From contig NC_009922.1 in NCBI RefSeq assembly GCF_000018325.1, positions 806,001 through 870,000 of the forward strand: 64,000 bases of DNA, given 5' to 3'. Under the pieces are notes generated by a model. The model saw only the letters and a list, made by a program, of their open reading frames with translations, was not told where the DNA came from and did no database searches. Positions 43,685-52,667 of this stretch are shown piece after piece; positions within the stretch are counted from its first letter, which is position 1; every line of letters starts with the position of its first letter. Both the position numbers and the translations under genes were made by a program. Source of the DNA: Alkaliphilus oremlandii OhILAs. Lineage in GTDB: Bacteria > Bacillota > Clostridia > Peptostreptococcales > Natronincolaceae.

Positions 43685-43987
43685 CCTCTATGATAGGTTA
43701 TATCAAAGATTTTTATTCGTTTGGCTGAAGGGAGAGGACTTTCACCAGATAGAGGGATTAAATCTTTCTTCCAGATGCAAATGCTGTCATTTTGAGAGAT
43801 ATGCTTACTACAAATAGGGTTTGATTCTAGTCTTAATTAACCTTATTAAAAAACATAAAGCCCCTATAAATAATACTGCTATGGATTAGAAAGTATGGCT
43901 GCCGACTCGAATATTTTAAACCTGATACTTTAAGACTTTCCTATTCTAGACGATATGTATATAAAGAGTAAAAAGGAGGACATCATC

Positions 43988-44455
43988 ATGACTAAGATTG
44001 AAATAAATTCTGTCAAAACAAGCTACCCGTTAAACTCAAAGAACCATAGTGCAAAAAATATGCATAATACTGAAAAGGTAGGACCTACTTCGGATTATTT
44101 TGAAGTTTCATCAGACGGAAAAGAAATGCTTAAAATTAGTAAGAAAATGGAAGGGAACTCTTATCATCTTGATAAAGTAATGAAAATCCATGAAAAAGGG
44201 TTTTATAAGGTACCAACAAAGGAAGAAAGTGATTATTATTGGGCAGCAAGAAAAAGTAACCCAGAGCTGGATTCGTATTTATATGAAAGGGATAAAGCAG
44301 AAGCACTTAAGCTTATGGGGCAGGTACAGTCCATATTGATGAAAGTAATTTCGGGTCAACCATTAACCCCAGAAGAAGAAAAAATGGTAAAGAATGATCC
44401 TGCTTTACAACAAGAAATTCAAATGCGAAAAAGTAAAACCGAGATATTGAAGTAA
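43988..44455 (+). CDS. Hypothetical protein, weakly FlgM-like at N-terminus
   Basis: 155 residues from ATG 43988 after AAAAGGAGG (an in-frame upstream ATG at 43955 lacks a site). The protein is soluble and highly charged. TEKVGPTSDYFEVSSDGKEM, then LKISKKM, resembles the anti-sigma-28 FlgM pattern, but the remaining 100 residues (RKSNPELDSYLYERDKAEAL, GQPLTPEEEKMVKNDPALQQ) do not. No flagellar genes lie nearby. It converges with the MocR gene. Function unknown. Confidence 0.7.
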   Translation: MTKIEINSVKTSYPLNSKNHSAKNMHNTEKVGPTSDYFEVSSDGKEMLKISKKMEGNSYHLDKVMKIHEKGFYKVPTKEESDYYWAARKSNPELDSYLYERDKAEALKLMGQVQSILMKVISGQPLTPEEEKMVKNDPALQQEIQMRKSKTEILK

Positions 44456-44467
44456 AAATAGTTTCTG

Positions 44468-45958
44468 TTATTTGCAATAGTGACAGTATACTGAAACATT
44501 AGAATCACCATCAAAAGGATTTCCAAAATGATGAAACCATGCCTTTTCCAAGAGGGTAATAGCCTCAATGATTTCTTCTTCATTTAACATGCTAAATCCC
44601 AACAGTATCATATTGTTTGAGTAACTTTCTTTTATATACCAAAATGGTGAGATGGGATAAACCTTGATCTTATGTGCTTTTGCTATCTCAATTAACCAAT
44701 CCTCATGCTCTCCATTAACAAATTCTAGAACGATATGCAAACCTGCATTATTACCGTGTATTATAACCTGATCTCCCATTAAATTAGTGAGGGTTTGTAC
44801 CAAGATATCATGTTTCCTTTTATAGGAAAGTCGAGCTTTTCTTAAGTATCTTTCCCAGTGACCACTGGACATATATAGACTTAATATTTTTTGCTGTAAC
44901 CATGGAACCGTTGGGTAATACCCGTTAAATAATTCATTGTATTTAGAGAGTAACCATTTAGGTAAAATCATGTAACTCATGCGGAGTCCTGGTGATAGTG
45001 CTTTTGAAAATGTGCCCAAATAAATGACTCTTTCATTTTGATCGATTGATTGGAGCGATGGGATCGGTCTAGAATGATATCTAAATTCACTATCATAGTC
45101 ATCTTCTATGATCACACCATCATTTTGAGTTGCCCAATGAAGGAGATGAATTCTATTTTGGATAGGCATAATAACACCAGTAGGAAACTGATGGGAAGGT
45201 GTAATATATACTAGTTTTGCTGAAGATTTCTCTAATTCTACTATATTTATTCCATCGGATTGTACAGGAATCGGATTGATTTCAAAATTATTATTTTCAA
45301 ATACAATGCGAGCACCATCATATCCAGGCTCTTCAATTGCAATTTTAGGACTATATTTAGAAAAAATCTTGCATATCAAATCTAATGCATGCTGATTTCC
45401 TGAACAAATAACGATTTGTTCAGGCGTACAAGAGACGCCCCTAAAGCCCTTCAGATAATTCATAATTTCTATTCGTAAATCTAACTCACCTTGTTTATCA
45501 TTATAAAAATTAATTTTTTTGGAATCAATAGATAAAAGAGCCTGTGCGGTCAAACGCCGCCACAGCGAATATGGGAATATTGAATCATCAAAACTCCCAT
45601 ATTGGAAATTATATTTATAGAATAAAGAATCATCATTAAGTAAAGCTGACTCACGATCATAGGCTTCTATAGTGCTGCGTAACTTATCTGAAATTTTACT
45701 TGGATGAAAGAACAACTCTTCGTTTATATTTTTTACAATAAAACCTGATCCTGGGATGCTTTCAACATACCCCTCAAGAGAAAGTTGGGAATATGAGTTT
45801 TCTACCGTATTTCTAGAAACACATAATTCCTTTGCTAATACCCTCGTAGAAGCAAGCTTATCTCCTTCAACGAGAGCACCTCCAATAATATCTTCCTTTA
45901 TCTGCGCATAGATTTGTTGATAAATTGGTATTTCAGATTTCTCATTAATATAAATCAT
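44468..45958 (-). CDS. MocR/PdxR-type GntR-aminotransferase regulator
   Basis: 496 residues from ATG 45958 after GGGGTGA. An N-terminal GntR winged HTH (YQQIYAQIKEDIIGGALVEG, then LCVSRNTVENSYSQLSLEG) is fused to a fold-I aminotransferase domain. The PLP lysine is in YLGTFSKALSPGLRMSYM and the PLP-binding Asp in IIEDDYDSEFRY. Such proteins sense PLP or amino acids and bind direct repeats; PdxR controls vitamin B6 synthesis. It is divergent from a PNPOx-fold protein with three TATCCA repeats between them. Confidence 0.93.
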   Translation of the reverse strand: MIYINEKSEIPIYQQIYAQIKEDIIGGALVEGDKLASTRVLAKELCVSRNTVENSYSQLSLEGYVESIPGSGFIVKNINEELFFHPSKISDKLRSTIEAYDRESALLNDDSLFYKYNFQYGSFDDSIFPYSLWRRLTAQALLSIDSKKINFYNDKQGELDLRIEIMNYLKGFRGVSCTPEQIVICSGNQHALDLICKIFSKYSPKIAIEEPGYDGARIVFENNNFEINPIPVQSDGINIVELEKSSAKLVYITPSHQFPTGVIMPIQNRIHLLHWATQNDGVIIEDDYDSEFRYHSRPIPSLQSIDQNERVIYLGTFSKALSPGLRMSYMILPKWLLSKYNELFNGYYPTVPWLQQKILSLYMSSGHWERYLRKARLSYKRKHDILVQTLTNLMGDQVIIHGNNAGLHIVLEFVNGEHEDWLIEIAKAHKIKVYPISPFWYIKESYSNNMILLGFSMLNEEEIIEAITLLEKAWFHHFGNPFDGDSNVSVYCHYCK

Positions 45959-45988
45959 AAAAATCACCCCATAACATATTCAAAAACT

Positions 45989-46031
45989 GTATCCATCATT
46001 TAGTATCCAACTGGCACTTTAAGCATATCCA
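45989..46031. promoter_or_regulatory. TATCCA direct repeats, candidate MocR-regulator operator
   Basis: GTATCCA (45989), GTATCCA (46003) and ATATCCA (46025) lie in tandem between the divergent genes, 14 and 22 bases apart. MocR regulators bind tandem direct repeats. A TACAAT at 46040 is a likely -10 for the plus-strand gene. Confidence 0.6.
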
Positions 46032-46130
46032 GTATATGATACAATGTTACTATAAAGGCTATGATTAGTAAATAGATGGGTTATTTACAGCATAACAATG
46101 ACCAGAGTTTCAAAAAGGGGAGAGAATTTT

Positions 46131-46604
46131 ATGCAATTTAGAATGAAAAATCATCAATTAACCAAAGAGCAGGCAGAGGATTTATTAGAAAGATCAAAGG
46201 ATTGTGTCCTAGCAACGCAAGGCAGCGATGGATTTCCATACGCCGTACCAATGAATTTTGTATATTATAATGATAAAATTTACATGCATGGACTGCCAAA
46301 GGGACAAAAAGTGGATAATATTAACCTAAATTCTAAAGTTTGTGTTGAGGTTCATGAAATGCTAGGCTTATTATATGAAGATATGGATGTAGCCTGTGAT
46401 GTAAATGTTAAGTACAATAGTGTGATCATACGAGGATATGCAAGACTTATTACGGATACAGAGGCTAAAAGAGAAATACTAAATAAAATAGTAAATAAAT
46501 ATACGCCTCAATTTTCAGGGGAAGTCCTGCCGGAGAATATGGTCAAGGGCACTGGCGTTATTGAGGTGGAAATCAAAGAATGGACAGGTAAATATTACAA
46601 ATAA
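46131..46604 (+). CDS. Pyridoxamine 5'-phosphate oxidase-fold flavin protein
   Basis: 157 residues from ATG 46131 after GGGGAGAG. Split-barrel FMN-binding family: CVLATQGSDGFPYAVPMNFV, then YYNDKIYMHGLPKGQKVDNI. Many clostridial members of this size are annotated as nitroimidazole-resistance (NimA)-like or PNPOx-like, and the true substrate is unknown. Divergent from the MocR regulator, which probably controls it. Confidence 0.86.
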   Translation: MQFRMKNHQLTKEQAEDLLERSKDCVLATQGSDGFPYAVPMNFVYYNDKIYMHGLPKGQKVDNINLNSKVCVEVHEMLGLLYEDMDVACDVNVKYNSVIIRGYARLITDTEAKREILNKIVNKYTPQFSGEVLPENMVKGTGVIEVEIKEWTGKYYK

Positions 46605-46768
46605 AGTACTTGCTAAAGAAAGACTATGATGGATGATGCCTTTATCATAGTCTTTTTGCATCCCAAAGGTGTGTGAAGACCAAAATAGTGACAATGTATT
46701 ATTAAGGTACGATAGAGTTAATTGATGAAAAAAACTGGACATATATAATATTAGAACGGGGGAAAGAT

Positions 46769-47620
46769 ATGAGAACTGAGCAGGAAATAATGAACTTGAT
46801 GCTTGATATAGCAAAACAGGATGAGCGCATTAGAATTATGATATTGGAAGGGTCCCGTACCAACGTTAATATTCCTAAGGATGAATTCCAAGATTATGAT
46901 ATGACCTATTTTGTAATAGATATAAAATCTTTTATTTCAAACGATGAATGGCTTAAAAAATTCGGAAATATTATAATGATGCAAAAACCAGAGGATATGG
47001 CATTATTCCCGGCTGAAGAAAGTGGATACTCTTATATTATGTATTTTGACGATTATAATAAAATCGACCTAACCTTATTGCCCTTAGAAGAACTGGAGGA
47101 TTATTTGAATGGCGACAAGTTGATGAAGGTTATCCTAGACAAGGATGCAAGAATACAGCGGCACATTATTCCCACCGACATTGATTACCATATAAATAAG
47201 CCCAGCGCACGGGAATACGATGACTGCTGCAACGAATTCTGGAATACAACGCCTTATGTAGTCAAGGGGCTGTGTCGTAAGGAGATTTTATTTGCGATTG
47301 ACCATCTAAATCAGATTGTTCGTCATGAACTCCTAAGGATGATATCGTGGAAGGTGGGCATCGAAACAGGGTTCAAATTAAGCGTCGGCAAAAACTTTAA
47401 GTTTATTGACCGATATATATGCCAAGACCTGTGGGACAGGTTTTTGTCTACCTACCAAATGGATTCATATGAAAAAGTATGGGAAGCATTGCTCCTATGC
47501 CACCAACTGTTCAGGGAAGTGTCCGGTGAGGTAGCGAAACAACTGCACTATACTTATCCGAAATATGATGATAATATAACAAAATATACCCTAGACATGA
47601 AAAGAAAATATACAAGTTAA
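46769..47620 (+). CDS. Aminoglycoside 6-adenylyltransferase (ANT(6)-like)
   Basis: 283 residues, the AadE/AadK length. The nucleotidyltransferase site is EGSRTNVNIPKDEFQDYDMT (usual GS...DxD pattern), and family-specific stretches are IIMMQKPEDMALFPAEESGY, KIDLTLLPLEELEDYLNG and DDCCNEFWNTTPYVVKGLCR. It transfers AMP from ATP to the 6-hydroxyl of streptomycin. GGGGGAAAG precedes the ATG. Resistance is a family inference; chromosomal copies can be silent. Confidence 0.92.
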   Translation: MRTEQEIMNLMLDIAKQDERIRIMILEGSRTNVNIPKDEFQDYDMTYFVIDIKSFISNDEWLKKFGNIIMMQKPEDMALFPAEESGYSYIMYFDDYNKIDLTLLPLEELEDYLNGDKLMKVILDKDARIQRHIIPTDIDYHINKPSAREYDDCCNEFWNTTPYVVKGLCRKEILFAIDHLNQIVRHELLRMISWKVGIETGFKLSVGKNFKFIDRYICQDLWDRFLSTYQMDSYEKVWEALLLCHQLFREVSGEVAKQLHYTYPKYDDNITKYTLDMKRKYTS

Positions 47621-47736
47621 ATTGATGTTGGTATACTTATATGAAAGATATCCTAGTATGTCAGGGTTTTAGAGGATAAGACGTAGGCAGTGATCTTTAA
47701 ACATAATTAAAATTTAATTGTATGGAGGGAAGGATA

Positions 47737-48315
47737 ATGATTACCGAAAAATGCAATTCGCAACAATTAATTCTTGAAAGTAAAGGAATATTCATTATTA
47801 CAGGAATTATGGCATCGGGAAAGTCAACAGTGGCGCAGCTTCTTGCAGAACGTTTTCCAAAGGGCGTTCATGTACATGGAGACATCTACAGAAAAATGGT
47901 TGTTGCTGGACGTGAGGAAATGTCACCTAATCCTTCCGAGGAAGCATTGAATCAGCTTGACCTTCGGTATAAACTGGCTGCTTCTACAGCAGATGCATAT
48001 TTTGAGGCAGGATTCAATGTAGTTGTACAAGACAATATCATTGGAAAAATGCTTCAAAATTTTGTAGGAATGGTTCGAAACAGGCCTTTATTTGTAGTAG
48101 CACTTTGTCCACGCCCTGAAGTAGTAGCTAAAAGAGAGGCTGAAAGGCCTAAAAAAGGATATGGTGGCTGGAGTGTTGCGGAATTTGATAGACTTTTTCG
48201 TGAAGAAACGCCAAGAATCGGGTTATGGTTGGATTCATCGGAACAAACACCGGAAGAAACGGTGGATGAAATTTTGGCAAGGGCTTGGGCGGAAGCACGT
48301 ATTGCTGAATACTAA
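47737..48315 (+). CDS. P-loop kinase of the zeta-toxin/AAA_33 type
   Basis: 192 residues from ATG 47737 after GGAGGGAAGG. The P-loop is FIITGIMASGKSTVAQLLAE, the substrate strand HVHGDIYRKMVV, then NVVVQDNIIGKMLQNFVGM and a lid region with REAERPKKGYGG. It resembles small-molecule phosphotransferases of the chloramphenicol-phosphotransferase or zeta-toxin group. No antitoxin gene is adjacent, so a toxin role is unlikely. It has higher G+C than its neighbours at the 3' end (AEARIAEY region), a hint of transfer. Confidence 0.8.
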   Translation: MITEKCNSQQLILESKGIFIITGIMASGKSTVAQLLAERFPKGVHVHGDIYRKMVVAGREEMSPNPSEEALNQLDLRYKLAASTADAYFEAGFNVVVQDNIIGKMLQNFVGMVRNRPLFVVALCPRPEVVAKREAERPKKGYGGWSVAEFDRLFREETPRIGLWLDSSEQTPEETVDEILARAWAEARIAEY

Positions 48316-48346
48316 AAGATGGGTGGAAAGGTTAAAGAACAACAAA

Positions 48347-48383
48347 GGGTCAAAAATCGATGAAAAACATCGGTTTTTGACCC
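48347..48383 (+). terminator. Hairpin after the P-loop kinase gene
   Basis: A 16-bp stem GGGTCAAAAATCGATG / CATCGGTTTTTGACCC (one wobble) with a 5-base loop. There is no T tract after it, but on position it ends the gene. Confidence 0.6.
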
Positions 48384-48530
48384 TTAATCATAGGCTGAAA
48401 AATAGATGATGTTAGATCCATCAATTATTTTTTATAAAAAGATCCAATAAATAGATGGTATTTATGCTAGAAATCATCTCATTTAGGTTGGATATCATGT
48501 TATGAGGGGGTAATACCCAGAATAAAAAAA

Positions 48531-49094
48531 GCTTTTTTTAAGAAGGATAGTAGAGAAGGTCGGATTTATAAACATGAGATCGATCAATGTGCAAAAGAAA
48601 TTCTCTGTCCAAAGTGTAACGGGGGGTAGGTTGAATGAAGATATTTTAAAATGTAAAATAAATAATAAAAATATTTACGACTATTGTACAATGAGTATAG
48701 AGAATTTAATAATTGACTTAGAAGGTTTAAACATAAAAACACAAAAGAAGTGATAGATTCCATTCTAAAGAATTTATATAACTTTAGATTAGTAGGGCTT
48801 GATTATTTAAGTTTAAATAGAAATACTGGAAGTCTTTCTGGAGGAGAGTCTCAAAGAATCAAAATTATAAAACAGCTTGGAAATAGTCTTGTAGATTTAT
48901 TATATATATTAGACGAACCTAGTATAGGACTGCATCCAGAAGATATATTAAAGATAAATAGATTAATAATCGATTTAAAAAATAAAGGAAATACAATACT
49001 CATTGTTGAACATGATATTGATGTAATAAAGATTGCTGATAATATTATAGAATTAGGACCGGAATCAGGTAAAGGAGGTAGGCGAAAGTGGTAA
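48531..49094 (+). pseudogene. UvrA-like excinuclease ATPase fragment, frameshifted
   Basis: Starts mid-protein with AFFKKDSREGRIYKHEIDQ, then the zinc motif ILCPKCNGG. A six-G run (near 48619) shifts the frame, after which GRLNEDILKCKINNKNIYDY continues. A second shift near 48745 leads to LSLNRNTGSLSGGESQRIKI (ABC signature), LYILDEPSIGLHPED (Walker B) and TILIVEHDIDVIKIADNIIE. It ends abruptly at GPESGKGG. The fragment is the second ABC half of a UvrA/UvrA2-like protein, of the kind found in daunorubicin-resistance ATPases. N- and C-termini are lost. Confidence 0.8.
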
Positions 49095-49573
49095 TTGTTT
49101 ATGAATCAAAGACAGGTTTTACAAAGCGGTATGCCGAGATGCTTGCTAAGAAGACAGGATTAAATTTTTTTGGGGTAAAAGAGCTTTCAAAGGTTAATCG
49201 CGATGAAGAAATAATCTTTCTGGGTTGGATGAAGGTTGGGAAGATACAGGGTCTTGATAAACTAAGAAAATATAATGTCAAAGCTGTTTGTGCATCGGGC
49301 ACTGGACGAACTGCTGAACCGAATACGGACACAGTTATTATGAGGAACAAGATCGAAAGCATCCCATTTTTTTATCTGCGTGGTGGATGTTTTCCTTTAA
49401 AGGAGATAAAGGGTATGGATAAAATCATGCTAATTATGTTTGTAAACATGCTTAAAAGCCGCAAGGAAAAAGATGAAAAACTCGAAGAAGCCATTTCTAT
49501 TATTGAAAATGGTTTTGATGGCGTAAACGAAGAAAATCTTACGCCTATTTTGGAGTGGATCGCCACAAGGTAA
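49088..49573 (+). CDS. Flavodoxin-domain protein
   Basis: 161 residues with a GTG start at 49088, seven bases after AGGAGG; the site lies inside the UvrA remnant, which it overlaps by seven bases. Flavodoxin_5/HemG-like: the FMN phosphate loop is VIVYESKTGFTKRYAEMLAK, then EEIIFLGWMKVGKIQGL and CASGTGRTAEPNTDTVIMRN. Function is probably electron transfer or quinone reduction. The C-terminus (LEEAISIIENGFDGVNEENL) is characteristic of a clostridial subgroup. Confidence 0.82.
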   Translation: MVIVYESKTGFTKRYAEMLAKKTGLNFFGVKELSKVNRDEEIIFLGWMKVGKIQGLDKLRKYNVKAVCASGTGRTAEPNTDTVIMRNKIESIPFFYLRGGCFPLKEIKGMDKIMLIMFVNMLKSRKEKDEKLEEAISIIENGFDGVNEENLTPILEWIATR

Positions 49574-49737
49574 AATGAGCTGCTTGGTGAGTCCATATCC
49601 ACAGAGGGTTCTTTTTGCTACATATTTGAAGATTGCAGTTGCCGTGTTAAATGAATGCTCCAAGAACACGAGAAAAGAAAAGTGGGCCATTGATATTTGA
49701 TACACGATCAAAATAATTTAGGATAGGGTAGGTTCAT

Positions 49738-50991
49738 ATGAGCATAGGTTATGCATGTAAATTAATTGGAGTACCGAATACGGATATGAAAGCTTGTACA
49801 CTAAAAAATGCTAGCGACGAAAGGCTAACTGAATTAATGGAACATAACATTAATTCGCTGAGTAATATTATTGATTATAATATACGGAACAACATAAGGC
49901 TATTTAGAATAAGTTCTGATCTGATACCCTTCGGCTCTTCTGAATTTAATCATATAAAGTGGTGGGAAGTTTTTCAAAAAGAGTTGATTTACATAGGTGG
50001 AAAGATAAAAAATTCTGGTATGCGTGTTTCAATGCACCCTGGACAGTATACTGTTTTGAATTCAAACAAAATAGAAGTGGTAAAAAAAGCGGTGGATGAT
50101 TTAATCTATCATACAAGGATTCTTGACAGTATGGAATTAAATCAGGAGCATAAGATTGTTATTCATATTGGAGGGGCATACGATAGTAAAATATTATCGA
50201 AAGAAAGGTTCGTTAAGAATTATAAAACTCTACCCGAAGAGGTGAAGAAAAGACTTATCATAGAAAATGATGATAAAATTTATACCATAGAAGAGGTGCT
50301 CAGTATTGGAATTGAGAATAATATTCCTGTGGTATTCGACAATCTTCACAATGAAATTAATGCACCAGAAATAAAAAGAAGTGAAATTGATTGGATCAAT
50401 AAATGTAGAGACACATGGAAAAAGGAAGATGGTACCCAAAAGATTCATTATTCACAGCAGGCAGAAGGGAAAAGGACAGGCTCTCACTCAAACTTTATTG
50501 CTATAAATGAATTTATGAACTTTTACAATACTATAGACAAGGACATAGATATCATGCTTGAGGTGAAGGATAAAAACTTATCATGTATTAAGTGCATCAA
50601 TTGCACCACACCTCATCTTAAGATCAGTCGATTGGAAGAGGAATGGAGCAAGTATAAATATACGGTTTTAGAAAAATCCCATAACAAATATCTTCAGATT
50701 CGACAACATTTGAAAAATAAAAATAATATTTCACCTAATACTTTTTATACGCTGCTGGAGGAATCTCTTAAGAGTGATGGAAACAAAGGCAGTCAACTAA
50801 ATTCCATTTTACATGTTTGGGGATACTTTAAAAGCTCAACATCATATAAGGAGAAAGAAAACTTTTTTAGAGATTTAGAGAAGTTTGAAACGAATCAAAT
50901 TGGAATTAATGCTGTTAAAAAACACCTTAAAAAACTTTCTGAAAAATATAATAGTAAGTATCTTTTAAGCTCATATTATTTTTACATTTAG
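49738..50991 (+). CDS. uvsE: UV damage endonuclease UvsE (UVDE)
   Basis: 417 residues, the clostridial/Bacillus UVDE length. A TIM-barrel, metal-dependent endonuclease that nicks 5' to UV photoproducts and abasic sites. Motifs: MSIGYACKLIGVPNTDMKAC, LFRISSDLIPFGSSEFN, RVSMHPGQYTVLNS, KIVIHIGGAYDSK, RLIIENDDKIYTIEEVLSI, VVFDNLHNEINAPE and DIDIMLEVKDKN, which supply the metal ligands. It adds a second UV-repair function to the splB found 36 kb away. Monocistronic, closed by a bidirectional hairpin. Confidence 0.95.
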   Translation: MSIGYACKLIGVPNTDMKACTLKNASDERLTELMEHNINSLSNIIDYNIRNNIRLFRISSDLIPFGSSEFNHIKWWEVFQKELIYIGGKIKNSGMRVSMHPGQYTVLNSNKIEVVKKAVDDLIYHTRILDSMELNQEHKIVIHIGGAYDSKILSKERFVKNYKTLPEEVKKRLIIENDDKIYTIEEVLSIGIENNIPVVFDNLHNEINAPEIKRSEIDWINKCRDTWKKEDGTQKIHYSQQAEGKRTGSHSNFIAINEFMNFYNTIDKDIDIMLEVKDKNLSCIKCINCTTPHLKISRLEEEWSKYKYTVLEKSHNKYLQIRQHLKNKNNISPNTFYTLLEESLKSDGNKGSQLNSILHVWGYFKSSTSYKEKENFFRDLEKFETNQIGINAVKKHLKKLSEKYNSKYLLSSYYFYI

Positions 50992-51112
50992 CTTAGGATA
51001 AGGCTATAATCATGGGTACAGAACGTAAATCTTGAGGGCTGGAGATGGCATGAAGAAAAGATTCAACTCAGAGAGACATTCGTATAAAAATTCCAACCAC
51101 ATATAACAGGAA

Positions 51113-51163
51113 AAAGGCTGTAATAAAAAATAATACAGAGGATTATTTTTATATTACGGCCTT
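51113..51163. terminator. Bidirectional terminator between uvsE and the DUF378 gene
   Basis: AAAGGCTGTAATAAAAAATAAT pairs with ATTATTTTTATATTACGGCCTTT, both arms A/T-rich outward, between convergent genes. Confidence 0.8.
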
Positions 51164-51197
51164 TATACACAATCAAATTAAACCTCATTAGTTCAAT

Positions 51198-51401
51198 CTA
51201 TTCTTTGACTCTGGTATTGTTTCTATCCGCTAAAAATTTTATTGAATAAACGCCGGCTAGTGCAACAAGTCCATAAACAATTCTGCTTAAAAGAGCATCT
51301 TGCCCACCAAAAATAGACGCTACTAAGTCAAATTGGAAAATTGAAATAAGTCCCCAATTCAAAGCTCCTATGATGACAAGAATTAGTGCTAAGCTATCCA
51401 T
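51198..51401 (-). CDS. DUF378 membrane protein
   Basis: 67 residues with two helices: LALILVIIGALNWGLISIFQ and SRIVYGLVALAGVYSIKFLA, the DUF378 pattern (GALNWGL, RIVYGLVGLAG). AGGAGGTG lies four bases upstream. Widely conserved small inner-membrane protein of unknown role. Confidence 0.9.
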   Translation of the reverse strand: MDSLALILVIIGALNWGLISIFQFDLVASIFGGQDALLSRIVYGLVALAGVYSIKFLADRNNTRVKE

Positions 51402-51683
51402 TGTATGCTCACCTCCTATTCGAATTTTATATTTATATTAGTCTCTAGGTATTATTTCCATAATATACTGATATATGCGTCGACAAAAAAATAAGTAATA
51501 GTCTAAAGTTTGTATTCACCGATAGAGAAGCCTAGCTGGAGATGATAAAACTAGATGTATAAAACAAATATCTAAAATACTAAAATGCATTTTTATTGTT
51601 ATTTAAGTGGTAGTGCAGAGATTCAAAAATATAATTAAACTCGCCCCTTTTCAATAGTAGTTTCGCATTTTTTACTATAATAC

Positions 51684-51748
51684 TGTAAAGGAAACTTGAC
51701 AAAACTATAAAGGCGTGTTATTTTGAATGTAAAGGAAACTTGTCAAAA
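51684..51748 (+). promoter_or_regulatory. Promoter with two XRE-type operators
   Basis: TGTAAAGGAAACTTGACAAAA (51684) recurs with one change at 51728 (TGTAAAGGAAACTTGTCAAAA), 44 bases apart. Each is a dyad, TGTAAAG-N4-CTTGACA. The first overlaps the -35 TTGACA (51696), which is 17 bases from TATTTT (51719); the second lies just after the expected start of transcription. Confidence 0.75.
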
Positions 51749-51763
51749 AAGGAGCGTAATTTA

Positions 51764-51979
51764 TTGGAAAATAAAGTAGAAATATTGCGTAAGGAAAAAG
51801 GATTGAGTCAAGAAGAATTTGCTAAAATAATCCGCGTTTCAAGACAAACTATTAGTTCTATCGAGACAGGGAAGTATAATCCCTCATTAGAATTGGCATT
51901 TATTATTTCTAATTATTTTGGAAAACCAATTGAAGAAATTTTTATCTATAAAAGGAGGAATACGTATGAAGAGGCGTAA
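51764..51979 (+). CDS. XRE-family transcriptional regulator (Cro-like)
   Basis: 71 residues from TTG 51764, nine bases after AAAAGGAG. HTH_3: KVEILRKEKGLSQEEFAKII, then RVSRQTISSIETGKYNPSLE. This compact type is usually paired with a small membrane protein, as here; the next gene starts 13 bases before its stop. It probably represses its own operon through the paired dyads upstream. Confidence 0.92.
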   Translation: MENKVEILRKEKGLSQEEFAKIIRVSRQTISSIETGKYNPSLELAFIISNYFGKPIEEIFIYKRRNTYEEA

Positions 51980-52409
51980 GGTTATAGAAGGATTAGTATC
52001 GTTGTTAGTTGGTATAACATGTTTAATTCATGCATTGCTATTTAAAACTAAATTAACTAGTTTATTAAGTGGATTTGCGGGAGCGGGCATTAGTAGTGGT
52101 ACAGTTATATTATGGAAACATTATTATTGGTCGAAACCAGAAAATAGAAGTAAACATAAAGAAAAGCTAGAAAATGAAAATATTGAATTATATGATGAAA
52201 GAAAGACGATGTTGCGAGATAAGTCTGGTAGATATGCCTATATCGTAGGTTTAATTACACTATCCATTTCCATAGTTATATTCTCAATTCTTGGAAGTTT
52301 AGAAATTACGGCTGATACTCGTTTGATTGTTTTATACTTAGGTGGATTGTTAGTATTTGAATATATCATAGGGATCATTATCTATAAAAGGCTCAGTAAA
52401 AAGTATTAA
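51966..52409 (+). CDS. DUF2178-like membrane protein co-transcribed with XRE regulator
   Basis: 147 residues from ATG 51966 after GGAGGAATAC. Four helices (about 8-22, 32-48, 93-113, 121-141), with a cytoplasmic loop between the second and third carrying YDERKTMLRDKSGRYAY, the DUF2178 pattern. It overlaps the regulator gene by 14 bases. Unknown function, but the pair recurs in Firmicutes and archaea. Confidence 0.8.
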   Translation: MKRRKVIEGLVSLLVGITCLIHALLFKTKLTSLLSGFAGAGISSGTVILWKHYYWSKPENRSKHKEKLENENIELYDERKTMLRDKSGRYAYIVGLITLSISIVIFSILGSLEITADTRLIVLYLGGLLVFEYIIGIIIYKRLSKKY

Positions 52410-52667
52410 TAATTATAAATGAATTAATGAATACTCAAATCATTAAATGTAAAATTAAAAACATGCTTGGGTATATAGCTTGGATGTTTCCGATTTAAAT
52501 ACAGTGTATGGCAAAAAAATAGAACAGAAGATAGTACCAATGAATCGGTTGAAAATTTAAATTGGAAAAGAGGTATCGTTGGTTGATGGATGTGCAGATG
52601 AATTATATAATAGTATCGGTATCAATGAATTTCGGTCAATGAATTTGTGATTAAAGGGGATATTTGT

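Noticed and set aside
47737..48315. P-loop kinase as the toxin of a zeta-type toxin-antitoxin pair
   Set aside because: No small antitoxin gene is adjacent on either side and the gene stands alone.
51040..51180. Long A/T-rich inverted repeat considered as a mobile miniature element
   Set aside because: Its position between convergent genes and its T-rich arms fit a bidirectional terminator better, and no second copy was seen.
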